64,000 nucleotides of DNA from CAWKOH01 sp963851245. Its GTDB lineage: Bacteria; Actinomycetota; Acidimicrobiia; Acidimicrobiales; Palsa-688. Positions 8,712-17,144 of this stretch are shown in pieces. The translations under genes and the position numbers were made by a program. Under the pieces are notes generated by a model. It was given only the letters and a program-made list of their open reading frames with translations, made no database searches and was not told the DNA's origin. The stretch is from contig CAWKOH010000003.1 in NCBI GenBank assembly GCA_963851245.1, positions 1 to 64,000 of the forward strand. The letters are read 5' to 3'. Each line of letters begins with the position of its first letter. The stretch's first letter is position 1.

Positions 8712-10238
8712 TCAGATGGTTGGATGGTGAGAGTTGGCGGACGTGGACCAGAGGTGGAAGGTGGCGTAGGAACGCCAGGGCTTCCATAAGGCGGAGACGA
8801 CCGGTTCGCCCCATGCTCGGATGGCCTTCTTGATCCCCAGATCCTGGCCCAGGAAGACGTCCGGATCTCCGAGGCCCCTCATGCGAATGTACGAGGCCGT
8901 CCAGGGACCGACGCCCGGCAGCCCCTGGAGGGCTGCTTCGGTCGAGTCGCGGTCGGTACCAGGATCGATGCCGATATCACCTGCGGCTATCGACCCGGCC
9001 AGCGCCTGGAGCGCTCGGGCCCGGCTGGCGGGCATGGGAAAGGTGGCAGGGTCGGCGGCCGCGAGCGCCTCCGCGCTCGGGAAGAGGCGGTCCAGCGGAC
9101 CGAACGATTCGGGCAGGGCAGCCCCGTATAGAGCGGCCAAGCGACCGCCGAGGGTTCGGGCTCCCGCCACGCTTACTTGCTGGCCGAGAATTGCTCGCAC
9201 GGCTATCTCGGCTCCGTCGACCGCCCCCGGCACCCGGAGACCGGGATTGGTTTCGATGGAGCGGCCCAGGAGAGGATCGTCGCGCAGAGCGAATCGCACC
9301 GCCTCTGGATCCGCATCGAGGTCCAAGAGGCGCCGGACCCGCGATACCGCGGTGGCGAAGTCCCGGACATCCTGGAGGCGCAGTTCACACTGCAGCGTTC
9401 CGGGCCGGTCGTACCGGACTGGCCCTGGGGCCGCCTTCTCGTTGCCCGCCGGGATGGTCACGATTCCTGATCCGTAGGGCAGGTTCAGGGTCCGGACGTA
9501 GACGTTGCCGTCGAACGATTCGACCCCGGGGATCGCCCTCTGACCCAGGAACTCGAGGAGACCCGGCAGGTCGATGGGCGGGCGGTAAGCGAGCCGAACG
9601 GGGATGGCGCCCGCGTTCCCGGTTGCACCGTCGTGGCGGCGGGTGCCGGCCCGCCCGGCGCCGACTTTCTTGGCCCGCGTGCGCAGCTCCGTGGGAGAGA
9701 ACGCGTACACCTCCCGAATGCGGTCGTTGAACTGGCGGATGCTTCCGAATCCGGCCGCCCAAGCTACGTCCGACACCGGCATGTCGGTCGTTTCCAGGAG
9801 GGCTCGAGCGCTCTGCACCCTGTGAGCCACCGCCAGCCGCAGGGGACCGGTGCCCAGTTCGGCGAAGACCAGGCGATGGAGTTGACGGGTGCTATAGCCC
9901 AGCCGGCCAGCGAGGCCGGAGACCCCTTCGCGTTCCACCACGCCGTCCCCGATCAACCTGACGGCGCGGGCGACCAGATCCGCTCGGAGGTCCCAGTCGG
10001 GAGAGCCGGGAGCAGCGTCGGGGCGGCACCGCTTGCAAGCCCGGAATCCGGCGTCCTGGGCCGCGGCCGGGGTGGGGTAGAAGCGCATGTTCTGCCGTTT
10101 GGGCGTCATCGCGGGGCAGCTCGGACGGCAATAGATCTTCGTGGTGAACACCGCTGTGACGAAGGCGCCATCGAAGCGGCCGTCGCGGCTGGTCATGGCT
10201 CTGTAGCAGTGCTCGTCGTCCATCACGACGACCATCAT
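8712..10238 (-). CDS. alkA: Ada-type regulator fused to AlkA DNA-3-methyladenine glycosylase
   Basis: A two-part alkylation-response protein of about 508 residues. The N-terminal Ada zinc domain has four cysteines (YCRPSC and ACKRC, residues ~37-70), the first of which would accept methyl groups from phosphotriesters. An AraC-type HTH follows (SARALLETTDMPVSDVAWAAGF, ~residues 130-165). The C-terminal half is AlkA: strand-rich N-domain, then HhH-GPD with LPGVGPWTASYIRMR and the catalytic Asp in FLGQDLGIKKA. The O6-methyltransferase module of classical Ada is absent but is supplied by ogt 12 nt downstream. The start may be ATG 10238, 10235 or 10223. Confidence 0.93.
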   Translation of the reverse strand: MMVVVMDDEHCYRAMTSRDGRFDGAFVTAVFTTKIYCRPSCPAMTPKRQNMRFYPTPAAAQDAGFRACKRCRPDAAPGSPDWDLRADLVARAVRLIGDGVVEREGVSGLAGRLGYSTRQLHRLVFAELGTGPLRLAVAHRVQSARALLETTDMPVSDVAWAAGFGSIRQFNDRIREVYAFSPTELRTRAKKVGAGRAGTRRHDGATGNAGAIPVRLAYRPPIDLPGLLEFLGQRAIPGVESFDGNVYVRTLNLPYGSGIVTIPAGNEKAAPGPVRYDRPGTLQCELRLQDVRDFATAVSRVRRLLDLDADPEAVRFALRDDPLLGRSIETNPGLRVPGAVDGAEIAVRAILGQQVSVAGARTLGGRLAALYGAALPESFGPLDRLFPSAEALAAADPATFPMPASRARALQALAGSIAAGDIGIDPGTDRDSTEAALQGLPGVGPWTASYIRMRGLGDPDVFLGQDLGIKKAIRAWGEPVVSALWKPWRSYATFHLWSTSANSHHPTI

Positions 10239-10332
10239 GGACCCGATCGGCGAGCTCCACTAGCGGTTTTCGGACATCCTGGTCGGCTCGCCCGCCGGTG
10301 TTCTGGGGGACGGTGGTCCGTGCCCGCCGGGC

Positions 10333-11448
10333 TTAGTCGGACCGATGGGCTTCGAAGCGCGATCGGCGAGCCGCCCGCCGGAGGGCCTGTTCCACGAGCT
10401 CGTCTACCAGTTCGGGGTAGGAGATCCCGGACGCCGCCCACATCCGTGGATACATGGAGATCGGGGTGAACCCGGGAATCGTGTTGATCTCGTTGACCAG
10501 GAGGCCGCGACCGCCTTCTTCGAAGAAGAAGTCGACCCGCGCCATGCTGTCGACCCGCAGCGCCCGACAGGCAGCGATGGCGATCTTGCCCATCTCTTCG
10601 GCCACGCCGCCCGGCAGGCGAGCTGGTACCTCTAACCCTGCGGCCCCGTCGAGGTACTTGTCCTCGAAATCGTAGAACTCGTGGCTCGGCTTTACCTCAC
10701 CCGGCACGGACGTCCGCAGGTCCGGCCAGCCCAGAACTCCGATCTCCAGCTCACGGCCGGTGATTGCCTCTTCGATGATCACGTATTCGTCGTAGCGCCC
10801 AACCAGGTCCAGGGCCGGTTCGAGCCCCCCGGGATCTTTTACGCGGGTAATGCCGATAGACGAACCCATGTTGGCCGGCTTGACGAAGACGGGCCATCCG
10901 AGTTCCCTCTCGATTCGCGTAACCAGGCTTTGATCGATGTCCCCTTCCCGCAGGCAGATGTGCCTTACTTGGGGGATTCCCGCCGCCGCCAGCAAGCCCT
11001 TGGCCATGCCCTTGTCCATGGCCGCCGCCGAGCCTGCAACACCGGGACCGCAGTAGGGGACGCCCGCGATCTCGAGCACCCCTTGAACGGTTCCGTCCTC
11101 GCCCATCGGGCCGTGGAGCAGAGGCAGCACGACCAAAGGCTCCACATCGCCCGAGGACGCGGACGCGGCGCCGACGCGGTCGATGGCGCTCGTGCCCCCA
11201 CTTCCACCCGCGATGGTGTCCGGCGACGGAAGGCCTAACGCGCCTCCGTCCTCGATTGGGCCGATCGCCGACGGCGCCTCGACCCAGGCGCCCGCCGTCG
11301 TGATCCCCACCAACCGGAGTTCGTAGCGCGCCGGATCCACTGCCTTCACCACGTGCATGGCGGAAATACACGAGATCTCATGCTCGGCCGAACGACCGCC
11401 GTATAGCACGAGCAGCCTGATCTTTTTCCCGGCAGGACGCTCGGCCAT
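10333..11448 (-). CDS. ddl: D-alanine--D-alanine ligase
   Basis: Ddl makes the D-Ala-D-Ala dipeptide of peptidoglycan from two D-alanines and ATP. The 371-residue product starts with KIRLLVLYGGRSAEHEIS, has the ATP-grasp core (PVFVKPANMGSSIGI, EEAITGRELEIGVLG) and ends with the Mg-binding MARVDFFFEEG and LVNEINTIPGFTPISMYP. The ATG at 11448 is preferred over a much longer antisense extension that would run through murF; TAGCGT sits 8 nt upstream. It is divergent from murF, which uses its product, with only 40 nt between the start codons. The dcw cluster proper is not in this window. Confidence 0.95.
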   Translation of the reverse strand: MAERPAGKKIRLLVLYGGRSAEHEISCISAMHVVKAVDPARYELRLVGITTAGAWVEAPSAIGPIEDGGALGLPSPDTIAGGSGGTSAIDRVGAASASSGDVEPLVVLPLLHGPMGEDGTVQGVLEIAGVPYCGPGVAGSAAAMDKGMAKGLLAAAGIPQVRHICLREGDIDQSLVTRIERELGWPVFVKPANMGSSIGITRVKDPGGLEPALDLVGRYDEYVIIEEAITGRELEIGVLGWPDLRTSVPGEVKPSHEFYDFEDKYLDGAAGLEVPARLPGGVAEEMGKIAIAACRALRVDSMARVDFFFEEGGRGLLVNEINTIPGFTPISMYPRMWAASGISYPELVDELVEQALRRAARRSRFEAHRSD

Positions 11449-11456
11449 GAACGGCC

Positions 11457-11462
11457 ACGCTA
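11457..11462 (-). promoter_or_regulatory. Leaderless -10 element for ddl
   Basis: Read on the minus strand, TAGCGT ends 8 nt before the ddl ATG at 11448. It falls within the 40-nt gap to the divergent murF. Confidence 0.4.
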
Positions 11463-11488
11463 GCGGCAGCCTGCCAAGATCGAGGGCG

Positions 11489-12865
11489 ATGCACTGGTCT
11501 CCTCGAGCTATCGCGGCCTGTACCGGAGGTACGCTCCAGACCGGATCGGCGCCCGGCTCACCAGACGATCGGATCCTGACAGGGGTCAGCACCGACTCCC
11601 GCTGGATCCAGCCCGGTGAGCTTTTCGTGGCTATCACAGCCGAGCGAGACGGCCACGCCTTCATCGGCTCAGCCGTCCAGGGCGGGGCGGCCGGATTGGT
11701 GGTCGACCGGTCCCGGGTCCCCGAGTTGGAATCGCTTGCCGGGGGAGCCCGATCCGCCGCCGTCGTGGCCGTGGCCGACACCGCGGCCGCCCTGCTCGAC
11801 ATCGGCGAGGCAGCCCGGCGCCGCCTGGACGTACCGGTGATCGGCATAACCGGATCGGTCGGCAAGACATCGACCAAGGACCTCGCCGCCGCCGCGCTGG
11901 CCGTCCGCTTCGAAACGGTCTCCAGTGAGAAATCGTTCAACAACGAACTGGGCGTTCCCCTCACACTCGCCAACGCACCGGAGTCGACCGAGGTGGCGGT
12001 GATCGAGATGGGATCTCGAGGTCCGGGCCACATCGCCAAGCTGTGCCGGGTGGCGCTCCCGACCATCGGTGTCGTCACGGCCGTGGCGGCCGCCCACACC
12101 GAAGCGTTCGGCGGACTCGATCAGGTCGCCGCCGCCAAAGGGGAGCTCGTCGAGGCCGTCCCGGAAAATGGCACGGTGGTGCTGAACGCCGACGACCGTC
12201 GAGTCCTCGCCATGGCTCGACGCACCCGGGCCGAAGTGCTCACTTATTCAGTTCTCTCGCCGCCTCCTGTGCACGCTGATGTCGTGGCTGAAGGTATCGC
12301 CCTGGACGACCAGCTTCGTCCTTCCTTTTCGGTCCGCACCCCCTGGGGAGCGGCCGCGGTCCGGCTCGAGGCCCGAGGTGCGCACCAGGTGGGCAACGCA
12401 CTGGCCGCGCTGACCGTCGCCTTGCGATGCGGAGTCGACCTGGACGCGGCGACGGCCGCCCTCGCCGGAGCCGGCTTGTCTCCGTGGCGCATGGAGCTGC
12501 GCCGCGCTCCATCAGGCGCTTTCGTTCTCAACGACGCCTACAACGCCAATCCGGCCTCCATGGCGGCGGCCCTCCACGCGCTGTCAGGCCTCGAAGCCCA
12601 CCGCCGCGCGGCCATCCTCGGCCTGATGGCCGAACTGGGCGAAGACAGCGATTCCCAGCACCTGGCTATAGCCAGGCTGGCGTCGCAGCTGGGCATCGAA
12701 TTGATCCCTTTCGCAACCGATGCCTATGGAATCAAGCCCGTTGCCGGCATCGAGGAAGCTCTCCGGCGAATGGGGCCTTTGAGGTCCGGCGACGCCGTCC
12801 TGGTCAAGGCCAGTCGAGTGGCCGGATTGGAACGCTTGGCCGCTCTCTTGACCGACCCGCATTAG
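11489..12865 (+). CDS. murF: UDP-N-acetylmuramoyl-tripeptide--D-alanyl-D-alanine ligase
   Basis: MurF adds D-Ala-D-Ala to UDP-MurNAc-tripeptide in the cytoplasm, the last soluble step of the peptidoglycan precursor pathway. The 458-residue protein has the N-terminal substrate domain (GVSTDSRWIQPGELFVAI), the Mur ligase P-loop ITGSVGKTSTKDL (~residues 118-130), the ATP-binding motif VIEMGSRGPGHI and the C-terminal NDAYNANPASMAAAL. The ATG at 11489 gives the usual MurF N-terminus; an upstream in-frame ATG at 11357 would overlap ddl by almost 100 nt. It is divergent from ddl, whose product it uses. Confidence 0.95.
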   Translation: MHWSPRAIAACTGGTLQTGSAPGSPDDRILTGVSTDSRWIQPGELFVAITAERDGHAFIGSAVQGGAAGLVVDRSRVPELESLAGGARSAAVVAVADTAAALLDIGEAARRRLDVPVIGITGSVGKTSTKDLAAAALAVRFETVSSEKSFNNELGVPLTLANAPESTEVAVIEMGSRGPGHIAKLCRVALPTIGVVTAVAAAHTEAFGGLDQVAAAKGELVEAVPENGTVVLNADDRRVLAMARRTRAEVLTYSVLSPPPVHADVVAEGIALDDQLRPSFSVRTPWGAAAVRLEARGAHQVGNALAALTVALRCGVDLDAATAALAGAGLSPWRMELRRAPSGAFVLNDAYNANPASMAAALHALSGLEAHRRAAILGLMAELGEDSDSQHLAIARLASQLGIELIPFATDAYGIKPVAGIEEALRRMGPLRSGDAVLVKASRVAGLERLAALLTDPH

Positions 12866-12884
12866 ACAACCCCGGAAAGAGTGG

Positions 12885-13718
12885 TCACCTGCGCTGGAGG
12901 TCGCGGAGCTCCCGGTAGCCGAGGAGGTGGACTCGGTCCAGAGCGGTCAAGGCCTGGAGGGAACCGTCGGCCATGGAGAGCTCATGGTCGGCGACCCGCT
13001 CCGGCCACTCCGGCACCACGGCTCGTAGCTCGGCTGAATCGGCGGCGGGGCGAAGAACTATCTCGGTCACGCCCGGTCTGAGGTCGGTGAGCAGGGCATC
13101 GAGGGCGGCCCGGGTACTGCGGCCGCGATTGACCCGGACAAGGTAATCCGGAGAGATCACGCCCTCCTCGGCCGCGAGAGCCCGGAAGGGAAAGCCCACC
13201 TGACGCTCGGCCGATGCCTCGGGCAAGCGCAGCGGCAAGGAGAACTCGACGGCCAATTCGAGGGCCACGTCGAAGAACTCGGGCCGCGACTCGAGTGCGC
13301 CCAGGTGACAGCTCAGATGGCTGATGTCGAATCCCCAGTAGATCGCCCGTTCCACTTGAGCGCGGCACTCGCGTCGCACCTCGTCGGTGTCGGCATGATC
13401 CCAGAAGTCCTCGACAGTGCGGGGAAAACCGCCGTCGCCGTCGAGGAGCGATGGGCAATGCGTGATGGGCCCCCATCGGTAGAGGTCGTACTCCGCATTG
13501 AGGGTGAGGTGGACCCCGACGTCCTCGCCCCGATAGCGCGCTGCTGCTTCTCGGGCCCAAGGGCCCGGAACCACCAAACCGGCGTCTTTGGCCATGCCCT
13601 CTCGGAGGGCGCTGTACACGCCCGAATTGCTGGCAAAGGAAACGCCAAGGTCATCGCAGGTGATGAGAAGGACGGTGTCGCCGGGGGAGAAGCCAAGGGC
13701 TTCGACGAGGGAGGTCAA
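12885..13718 (-). CDS. ChbG/YdjC-family carbohydrate deacetylase
   Basis: Members of this family remove N-acetyl groups from chito-oligosaccharides or related sugars with a metal-bound water. The 277-residue product shows the metal-binding ITCDDLGVS near residues 18-26, the HLTLNAEYD strand-loop, and the His pair in DISHLSCHLGALESRPE. The substrate cannot be read from sequence; HpnK (hopanoid) and ChbG (chitobiose) are both in the family. Translation seems to start at TTG 13718, immediately after the thiolase stop, so the two genes are coupled although they share no obvious pathway. Confidence 0.8.
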   Translation of the reverse strand: MTSLVEALGFSPGDTVLLITCDDLGVSFASNSGVYSALREGMAKDAGLVVPGPWAREAAARYRGEDVGVHLTLNAEYDLYRWGPITHCPSLLDGDGGFPRTVEDFWDHADTDEVRRECRAQVERAIYWGFDISHLSCHLGALESRPEFFDVALELAVEFSLPLRLPEASAERQVGFPFRALAAEEGVISPDYLVRVNRGRSTRAALDALLTDLRPGVTEIVLRPAADSAELRAVVPEWPERVADHELSMADGSLQALTALDRVHLLGYRELRDLQRR

Positions 13719-14894
13719 TCAGCGCTCTATCAGAGTCCCGGTCCCGAGACCACCACCGCAGCACATGCTGATCAGCGCCCGCCTACCGCCGGATCGCTCG
13801 AGCTCGTGGACGGCCTTGGTGAGAAGAATGACCCCCGTTCCGCCCAGCGGATGACCAAGGGCGATGGCCCCTCCGTTGGGGTTGACGGCCGCCGGGTCAG
13901 GCTCGACCTCCCGCTCCCACGCCAGCACGACGGAGGCGAAGGCCTCGTTTATCTCGAACAGGTCGATATCCCCGATCCCGAGCCCCGCCCGGTTCAACAG
14001 CAGATTCGTGGCGTCGATGGGACCGGTCAACATCAGGACCGGATCGACGCCGACGAGGCAGTGGTGGACGATGCGAGCCCTGGGCGTCAATCCCATTTGT
14101 GCTGCCTTGTCTGGTGTCGTGATGAGGATGGCCGCGGCACCGTCGGAGATCTGGGAGGAGGTGCCCGCCGTGTGCACCCCCTCCTCTCGTGCCACCGGCT
14201 TGAGCCCGGCCAATCCCTCGGCGGTCGTGGGCCGGAGCCCCTCATCGCGCCGTATCTCGACGGTTTCACCTGTCGGCTTTCCGTCTTCGTCCAGCACCGG
14301 AGCCGCGACCGGGACGACCTGGGTGTCGAACCGCCCTTCCGACCAGGCGTCGGCGGCCTTTTGCTGGGAGCGCAATCCGAAGGCGTCGGCATCGGCCCGG
14401 GTTACCCCCCATTTATCGGCTATACGCTCCGCTCCCTCGAACTGAGAAGTGAACTCGTATCTCGGGAAGTAGCTCTTCGGGATCGGCACGCCGAGTCCGA
14501 GCTTCTTGGACGAGTTCGAGCCGATCGGGATCCGGCTCATCGACTCGACGCCGGCCGCCACCGCGACTTCTACCGTGCCCGAGGCCACCAGGCTGGCGGC
14601 CAGGTTGGCCGCCTGCTGACTCGATCCGCACTGCGTGTCGAGGGTGGTGGCCGCCGTGGTCATCGGGAGGCCGGCGGCCAGCCAGGCGGTCCGGGCGATG
14701 TTGAACGACTGTTCGCCGACCTCCGACACGCATCCGGTCACCACTTGCCCGACCGCGGCAGGATCGACGCCGGTCCGCCGGACCAGCTCGTTGAGCACTA
14801 CTCCTAGTAGATCGGCGGGATGGACCGTAGAAAGGCCGCCGTTGCGCCGGCCCACAGGCGTCCGCACCGCGTCCACTATCACGACGTCATTCAT
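13719..14894 (-). CDS. Acetyl-CoA acetyltransferase (thiolase)
   Basis: A 391-residue thiolase II/FadA-like enzyme that either condenses acyl-CoAs or cleaves 3-ketoacyl-CoAs. The nucleophile Cys is in TLDTQCGSSQQAANLA (~residue 90), the catalytic His in GGAIALGHPLGGTG, and the second Cys in SMCCGGGLGTGT at the C-terminus; NEAFA is also present. TAGCAT lies 6 nt before the ATG, indicating a leaderless transcript. The ChbG-type gene follows without a gap. Together with the SDR and CoA transferase elsewhere in the window it suggests fatty acid or sterol-type beta-oxidation, but no full cluster is present. Confidence 0.93.
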   Translation of the reverse strand: MNDVVIVDAVRTPVGRRNGGLSTVHPADLLGVVLNELVRRTGVDPAAVGQVVTGCVSEVGEQSFNIARTAWLAAGLPMTTAATTLDTQCGSSQQAANLAASLVASGTVEVAVAAGVESMSRIPIGSNSSKKLGLGVPIPKSYFPRYEFTSQFEGAERIADKWGVTRADADAFGLRSQQKAADAWSEGRFDTQVVPVAAPVLDEDGKPTGETVEIRRDEGLRPTTAEGLAGLKPVAREEGVHTAGTSSQISDGAAAILITTPDKAAQMGLTPRARIVHHCLVGVDPVLMLTGPIDATNLLLNRAGLGIGDIDLFEINEAFASVVLAWEREVEPDPAAVNPNGGAIALGHPLGGTGVILLTKAVHELERSGGRRALISMCCGGGLGTGTLIER

Positions 14895-14900
14895 GACCCG

Positions 14901-14906
14901 ATGCTA
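14901..14906 (-). promoter_or_regulatory. Leaderless -10 element for the thiolase gene
   Basis: TAGCAT on the minus strand ends 6 nt before the ATG at 14894. The same hexamer precedes the LLM oxidoreductase and fakA. Confidence 0.5.
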
Positions 14907-14966
14907 TCTGGGCACGGTCCACTACCCCCATGGGTCACTGTCACACCCTGATGCGATGATCATCGC

Positions 14967-15128
14967 ATGGCCGAGCAGCTGGTGCTTCTAGACGAAGATA
15001 GAAGGATGGTCCGCCTGGATGAGCGGACGTGCGAGATCGGGCGCCGGGGTGTGGCTGACGCCCGGCGGGTGCTGCTCGATATCGTCCAGGCGGCATGCGA
15101 ACGGGCGACCAAGGCCGAGGCAGCATGA
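14967..15128 (+). CDS. Small hypothetical protein, 53 aa
   Basis: I do not recognise this gene. It encodes 53 residues starting AEQLVLLDEDRRMVRLDERT and continuing as a charged amphipathic helix (EIGRRGVADARRVLLDIVQAACERATKAEAA). The high share of Glu, Arg and Ala in the frame and its codon pattern resemble nearby genes rather than random sequence. No domain, signal peptide or membrane helix is visible. It lies between the divergent thiolase gene and the co-directional LLM oxidoreductase. A second, less convincing frame of 32 codons overlaps its stop (15125-15223). Confidence 0.5.
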   Translation: MAEQLVLLDEDRRMVRLDERTCEIGRRGVADARRVLLDIVQAACERATKAEAA

Positions 15129-15220
15129 CCGCTTGCCATAGGCACAGCGATCCGGGAGGCACAGCGACCGGCGACGCGGGCCGGATGGTCCCGACCCGCC
15201 GCATGAGCAAGAGGAGCGCT

Positions 15221-15226
15221 TAGCAT
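15221..15226 (+). promoter_or_regulatory. Leaderless -10 element for the LLM oxidoreductase
   Basis: TAGCAT is followed by 7 nt and the ATG at 15234. No Shine-Dalgarno sequence is needed to explain this start. Confidence 0.5.
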
Positions 15227-15233
15227 CCGTCGG

Positions 15234-16178
15234 ATGGGCTACGGAATAACGATCCCCTTCGATGGAAGTCCCCTGGCCGAGCACCGAGAGTGGTTCCAGG
15301 AGCTCATGGATCTCGGGTACACCGACGCCTGGACGGCTGAAGCCGACGGAGCCGATGGGTTCATCCCGCTGGCTCTGGCGGCGGCCTGGGCACCGACCTT
15401 GCGGCTGGGGACGGCCATCATTCCGGCCTTCACCCGCGGTCCTGCGCTGCTCGCTCAATCGGCGGCGGCGATGGCCGAGGCCGCCCCGGGGCGGTTCGCA
15501 CTCGGGGTCGGCACCTCCTCGGATGTGATCGTGGAACGATGGAACGGAATCCCGTTCGAGGAGCCCTACAAGCGCACCAGGGACGTCGTGCGCTTCCTTC
15601 GCCTGGCCCTTACGGGAGAGAAGGTCGATGCCGAGTTCGACACCTTCAGGGTCAAGGGCTTCCGGTTGGGCCGCCCTCCGGCGGTGGTACCGCCCATCCT
15701 GGTGGCTGCCCTCCGTCCGGGCATGCTGCGGCTGGCCGGACGCGAGGGCGACGGGGCCATCATCAACTGGCTGGGTGCTGACGATGTGCCCAAGGTGGTG
15801 GCCGAAGTGGGTCCGGGCAAGGAGGTGGTGGCGAGGATCTTCGTATTTCCGTCGGAGGACAGCGCCGCCGTCCGGACCGCCGGGCGCCGGATGGTTGCGG
15901 CCTATCTGAATGTGCCCGTCTATGCCGCCTTCCACGAGTGGCTGGGTCGGGGTCCGCTTCTGGAGGGGATGTGGTCGGAGTGGAGGGCTGGAGATAGGCG
16001 GGCGGCCCTGGCTGCCATCCCCGACGAGGTGGTCGACGCCTTAGTCCTGCACGGGTCCCCCTCGGCCGTCAAGGCACAGATCCAGCGGTACGTGGACAAT
16101 GGCGTGACTACCCCCGTACTGGCCATCGTCGGCTACGGCACAGACCTTCGTCGGGCCGTTCGCGATCTGGCGCCCTAG
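15234..16178 (+). CDS. LLM-class F420-dependent oxidoreductase
   Basis: A luciferase-like monooxygenase-fold enzyme of 314 residues, of the actinobacterial group that mostly uses coenzyme F420. Typical segments are the N-terminal strand and first helix (ITIPFDGS, LMDLGYTDAWTAEADG), the cofactor-region LRLGTAIIPAFTRGPALLAQSAAAM and PGRFALGVGTSS, then RTRDVVRFLRLALTGEKV and a C-terminal domain ending VTTPVLAIVGYG. The substrate is unknown, and F420 rather than FMN use is inferred from family and taxon. It stands alone, with its own leaderless promoter. Confidence 0.9.
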   Translation: MGYGITIPFDGSPLAEHREWFQELMDLGYTDAWTAEADGADGFIPLALAAAWAPTLRLGTAIIPAFTRGPALLAQSAAAMAEAAPGRFALGVGTSSDVIVERWNGIPFEEPYKRTRDVVRFLRLALTGEKVDAEFDTFRVKGFRLGRPPAVVPPILVAALRPGMLRLAGREGDGAIINWLGADDVPKVVAEVGPGKEVVARIFVFPSEDSAAVRTAGRRMVAAYLNVPVYAAFHEWLGRGPLLEGMWSEWRAGDRRAALAAIPDEVVDALVLHGSPSAVKAQIQRYVDNGVTTPVLAIVGYGTDLRRAVRDLAP

Positions 16179-16238
16179 CGCTCCAGGTATGGATTCGTCG
16201 AGGCTCGCCTGACAGTGCTCTAACCGGTTCACATCCAG

Positions 16239-16499
16239 CTAGAGCAGCCGGAGCTGTTCGGTCCGGGATGCCCTCTCGGTGAGCAGCTCCCAGCGGGCCG
16301 CCCCTCGAGGTCCGACCGAGCTCACCTCCAGACGGTCCACGGCCAAGCTGCGGGCCAGACCGCGCCGGTCGACGATCCCGACGCTGCCGTCTCGCTCCCG
16401 GTGAGTCACCTTGCCGGTCTGCCAGCGACCGGTCGGTCCGGACCGCCACCGGACCGGTTCTCCCTCGGTGAGCCCGAGCACAGCCAGACCGTCAGACAA
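16239..16499 (-). CDS. Conserved-looking hypothetical protein, 86 aa
   Basis: Not recognised. The 86-residue product contains short strands rich in Arg and Gly (GEPVRWRSGPTGRWQTGKVTHRERDGSVGIVDRRGLARSLAVDRLEV), a pattern like a small beta-barrel (Tudor/SH3-type) that may bind nucleic acid; this is inference. No membrane helix or signal peptide. It lies 14 nt downstream of the DsbA-like gene on the same strand and is probably co-transcribed with it and the PAP2 gene. Confidence 0.55.
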   Translation of the reverse strand: MSDGLAVLGLTEGEPVRWRSGPTGRWQTGKVTHRERDGSVGIVDRRGLARSLAVDRLEVSSVGPRGAARWELLTERASRTEQLRLL

Positions 16500-16513
16500 G
16501 GGCGGCCGGATTC

Positions 16514-17144
16514 CTATCGGGAAATGGAGGTGTGCTTGAACTCGTTGAGCTCCGGCCAGCCCTCGAGCAGGTCCAACGCTCGCTCGACGGAGGAGACGGC
16601 CAGCGCGGTGTCCTCACCGGGACGGTCCATCAGGCGGACGAAAACGGCCCTGTCGCCCGAGACGAATGTGGGAACCCCGAATACGGACAACCGGTCGACG
16701 GCATCGGTGTGCTCTGCCCGCAGGACCTCGAGGGGCCAGCCCTGGTCCACCTCTGACAGTACCGATGGACCGTCGACCCCGGCCTGGTCAAGTACTTTCT
16801 CCACGACCTCTCGCTCCCTCAGGTCAAGGGCCTGGTCGTGCCGGGCCGAGAAGAGAGCTCGGTGCACCGTGGGAAAATTCGGTCTCATCCCGGTCACGAA
16901 CGACCACCCCGGCCAGGTTGGCGAGGAGCCCGGGATACCGATCGGGCTCCTCCCACACTGGCGGCTGGCCCTCCTGGACGTGTGTTTGCTCCAGGGAGAA
17001 CACCAGGAACCGGACGTTCCAGTCGGCACCCCCGGCCAGCCCGGTGAGGATGTGCTCGTGGGCGTTGCGGGCGAAGGGGCACCGATAGTCCCACGTGACG
17101 GCGAAGCTTCTACTCATGAGGTTGTCAACCACGACTCCGGTCAT
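16514..17144 (-). CDS. DsbA-family thioredoxin-fold protein (one frame break)
   Basis: The protein, 209 residues after correction, has the DsbA/2-hydroxychromene-2-carboxylate isomerase fold: VTWDYRCPFARNAHEHIL at the N-terminus, a helical insert, and VFGVPTFVSGDRAVFVRLMDRP carrying the cis-proline. The active site reads CPFA, with one cysteine only, so it is more likely an isomerase- or glutathione-transferase-like enzyme than a disulfide oxidoreductase. The frame breaks by one extra base in the A4 run at 16874-16877; removing it joins RDRDETEF to PTVHRALF. The ATG at 17144 overlaps the PAP2 stop (ATGA). Confidence 0.75.

Noticed and set aside
11357..11488. Longer murF start at ATG 11357
   Set aside because: It would overlap ddl by about 90 nt and adds residues absent from the MurF fold; ATG 11489 gives the usual N-terminus.
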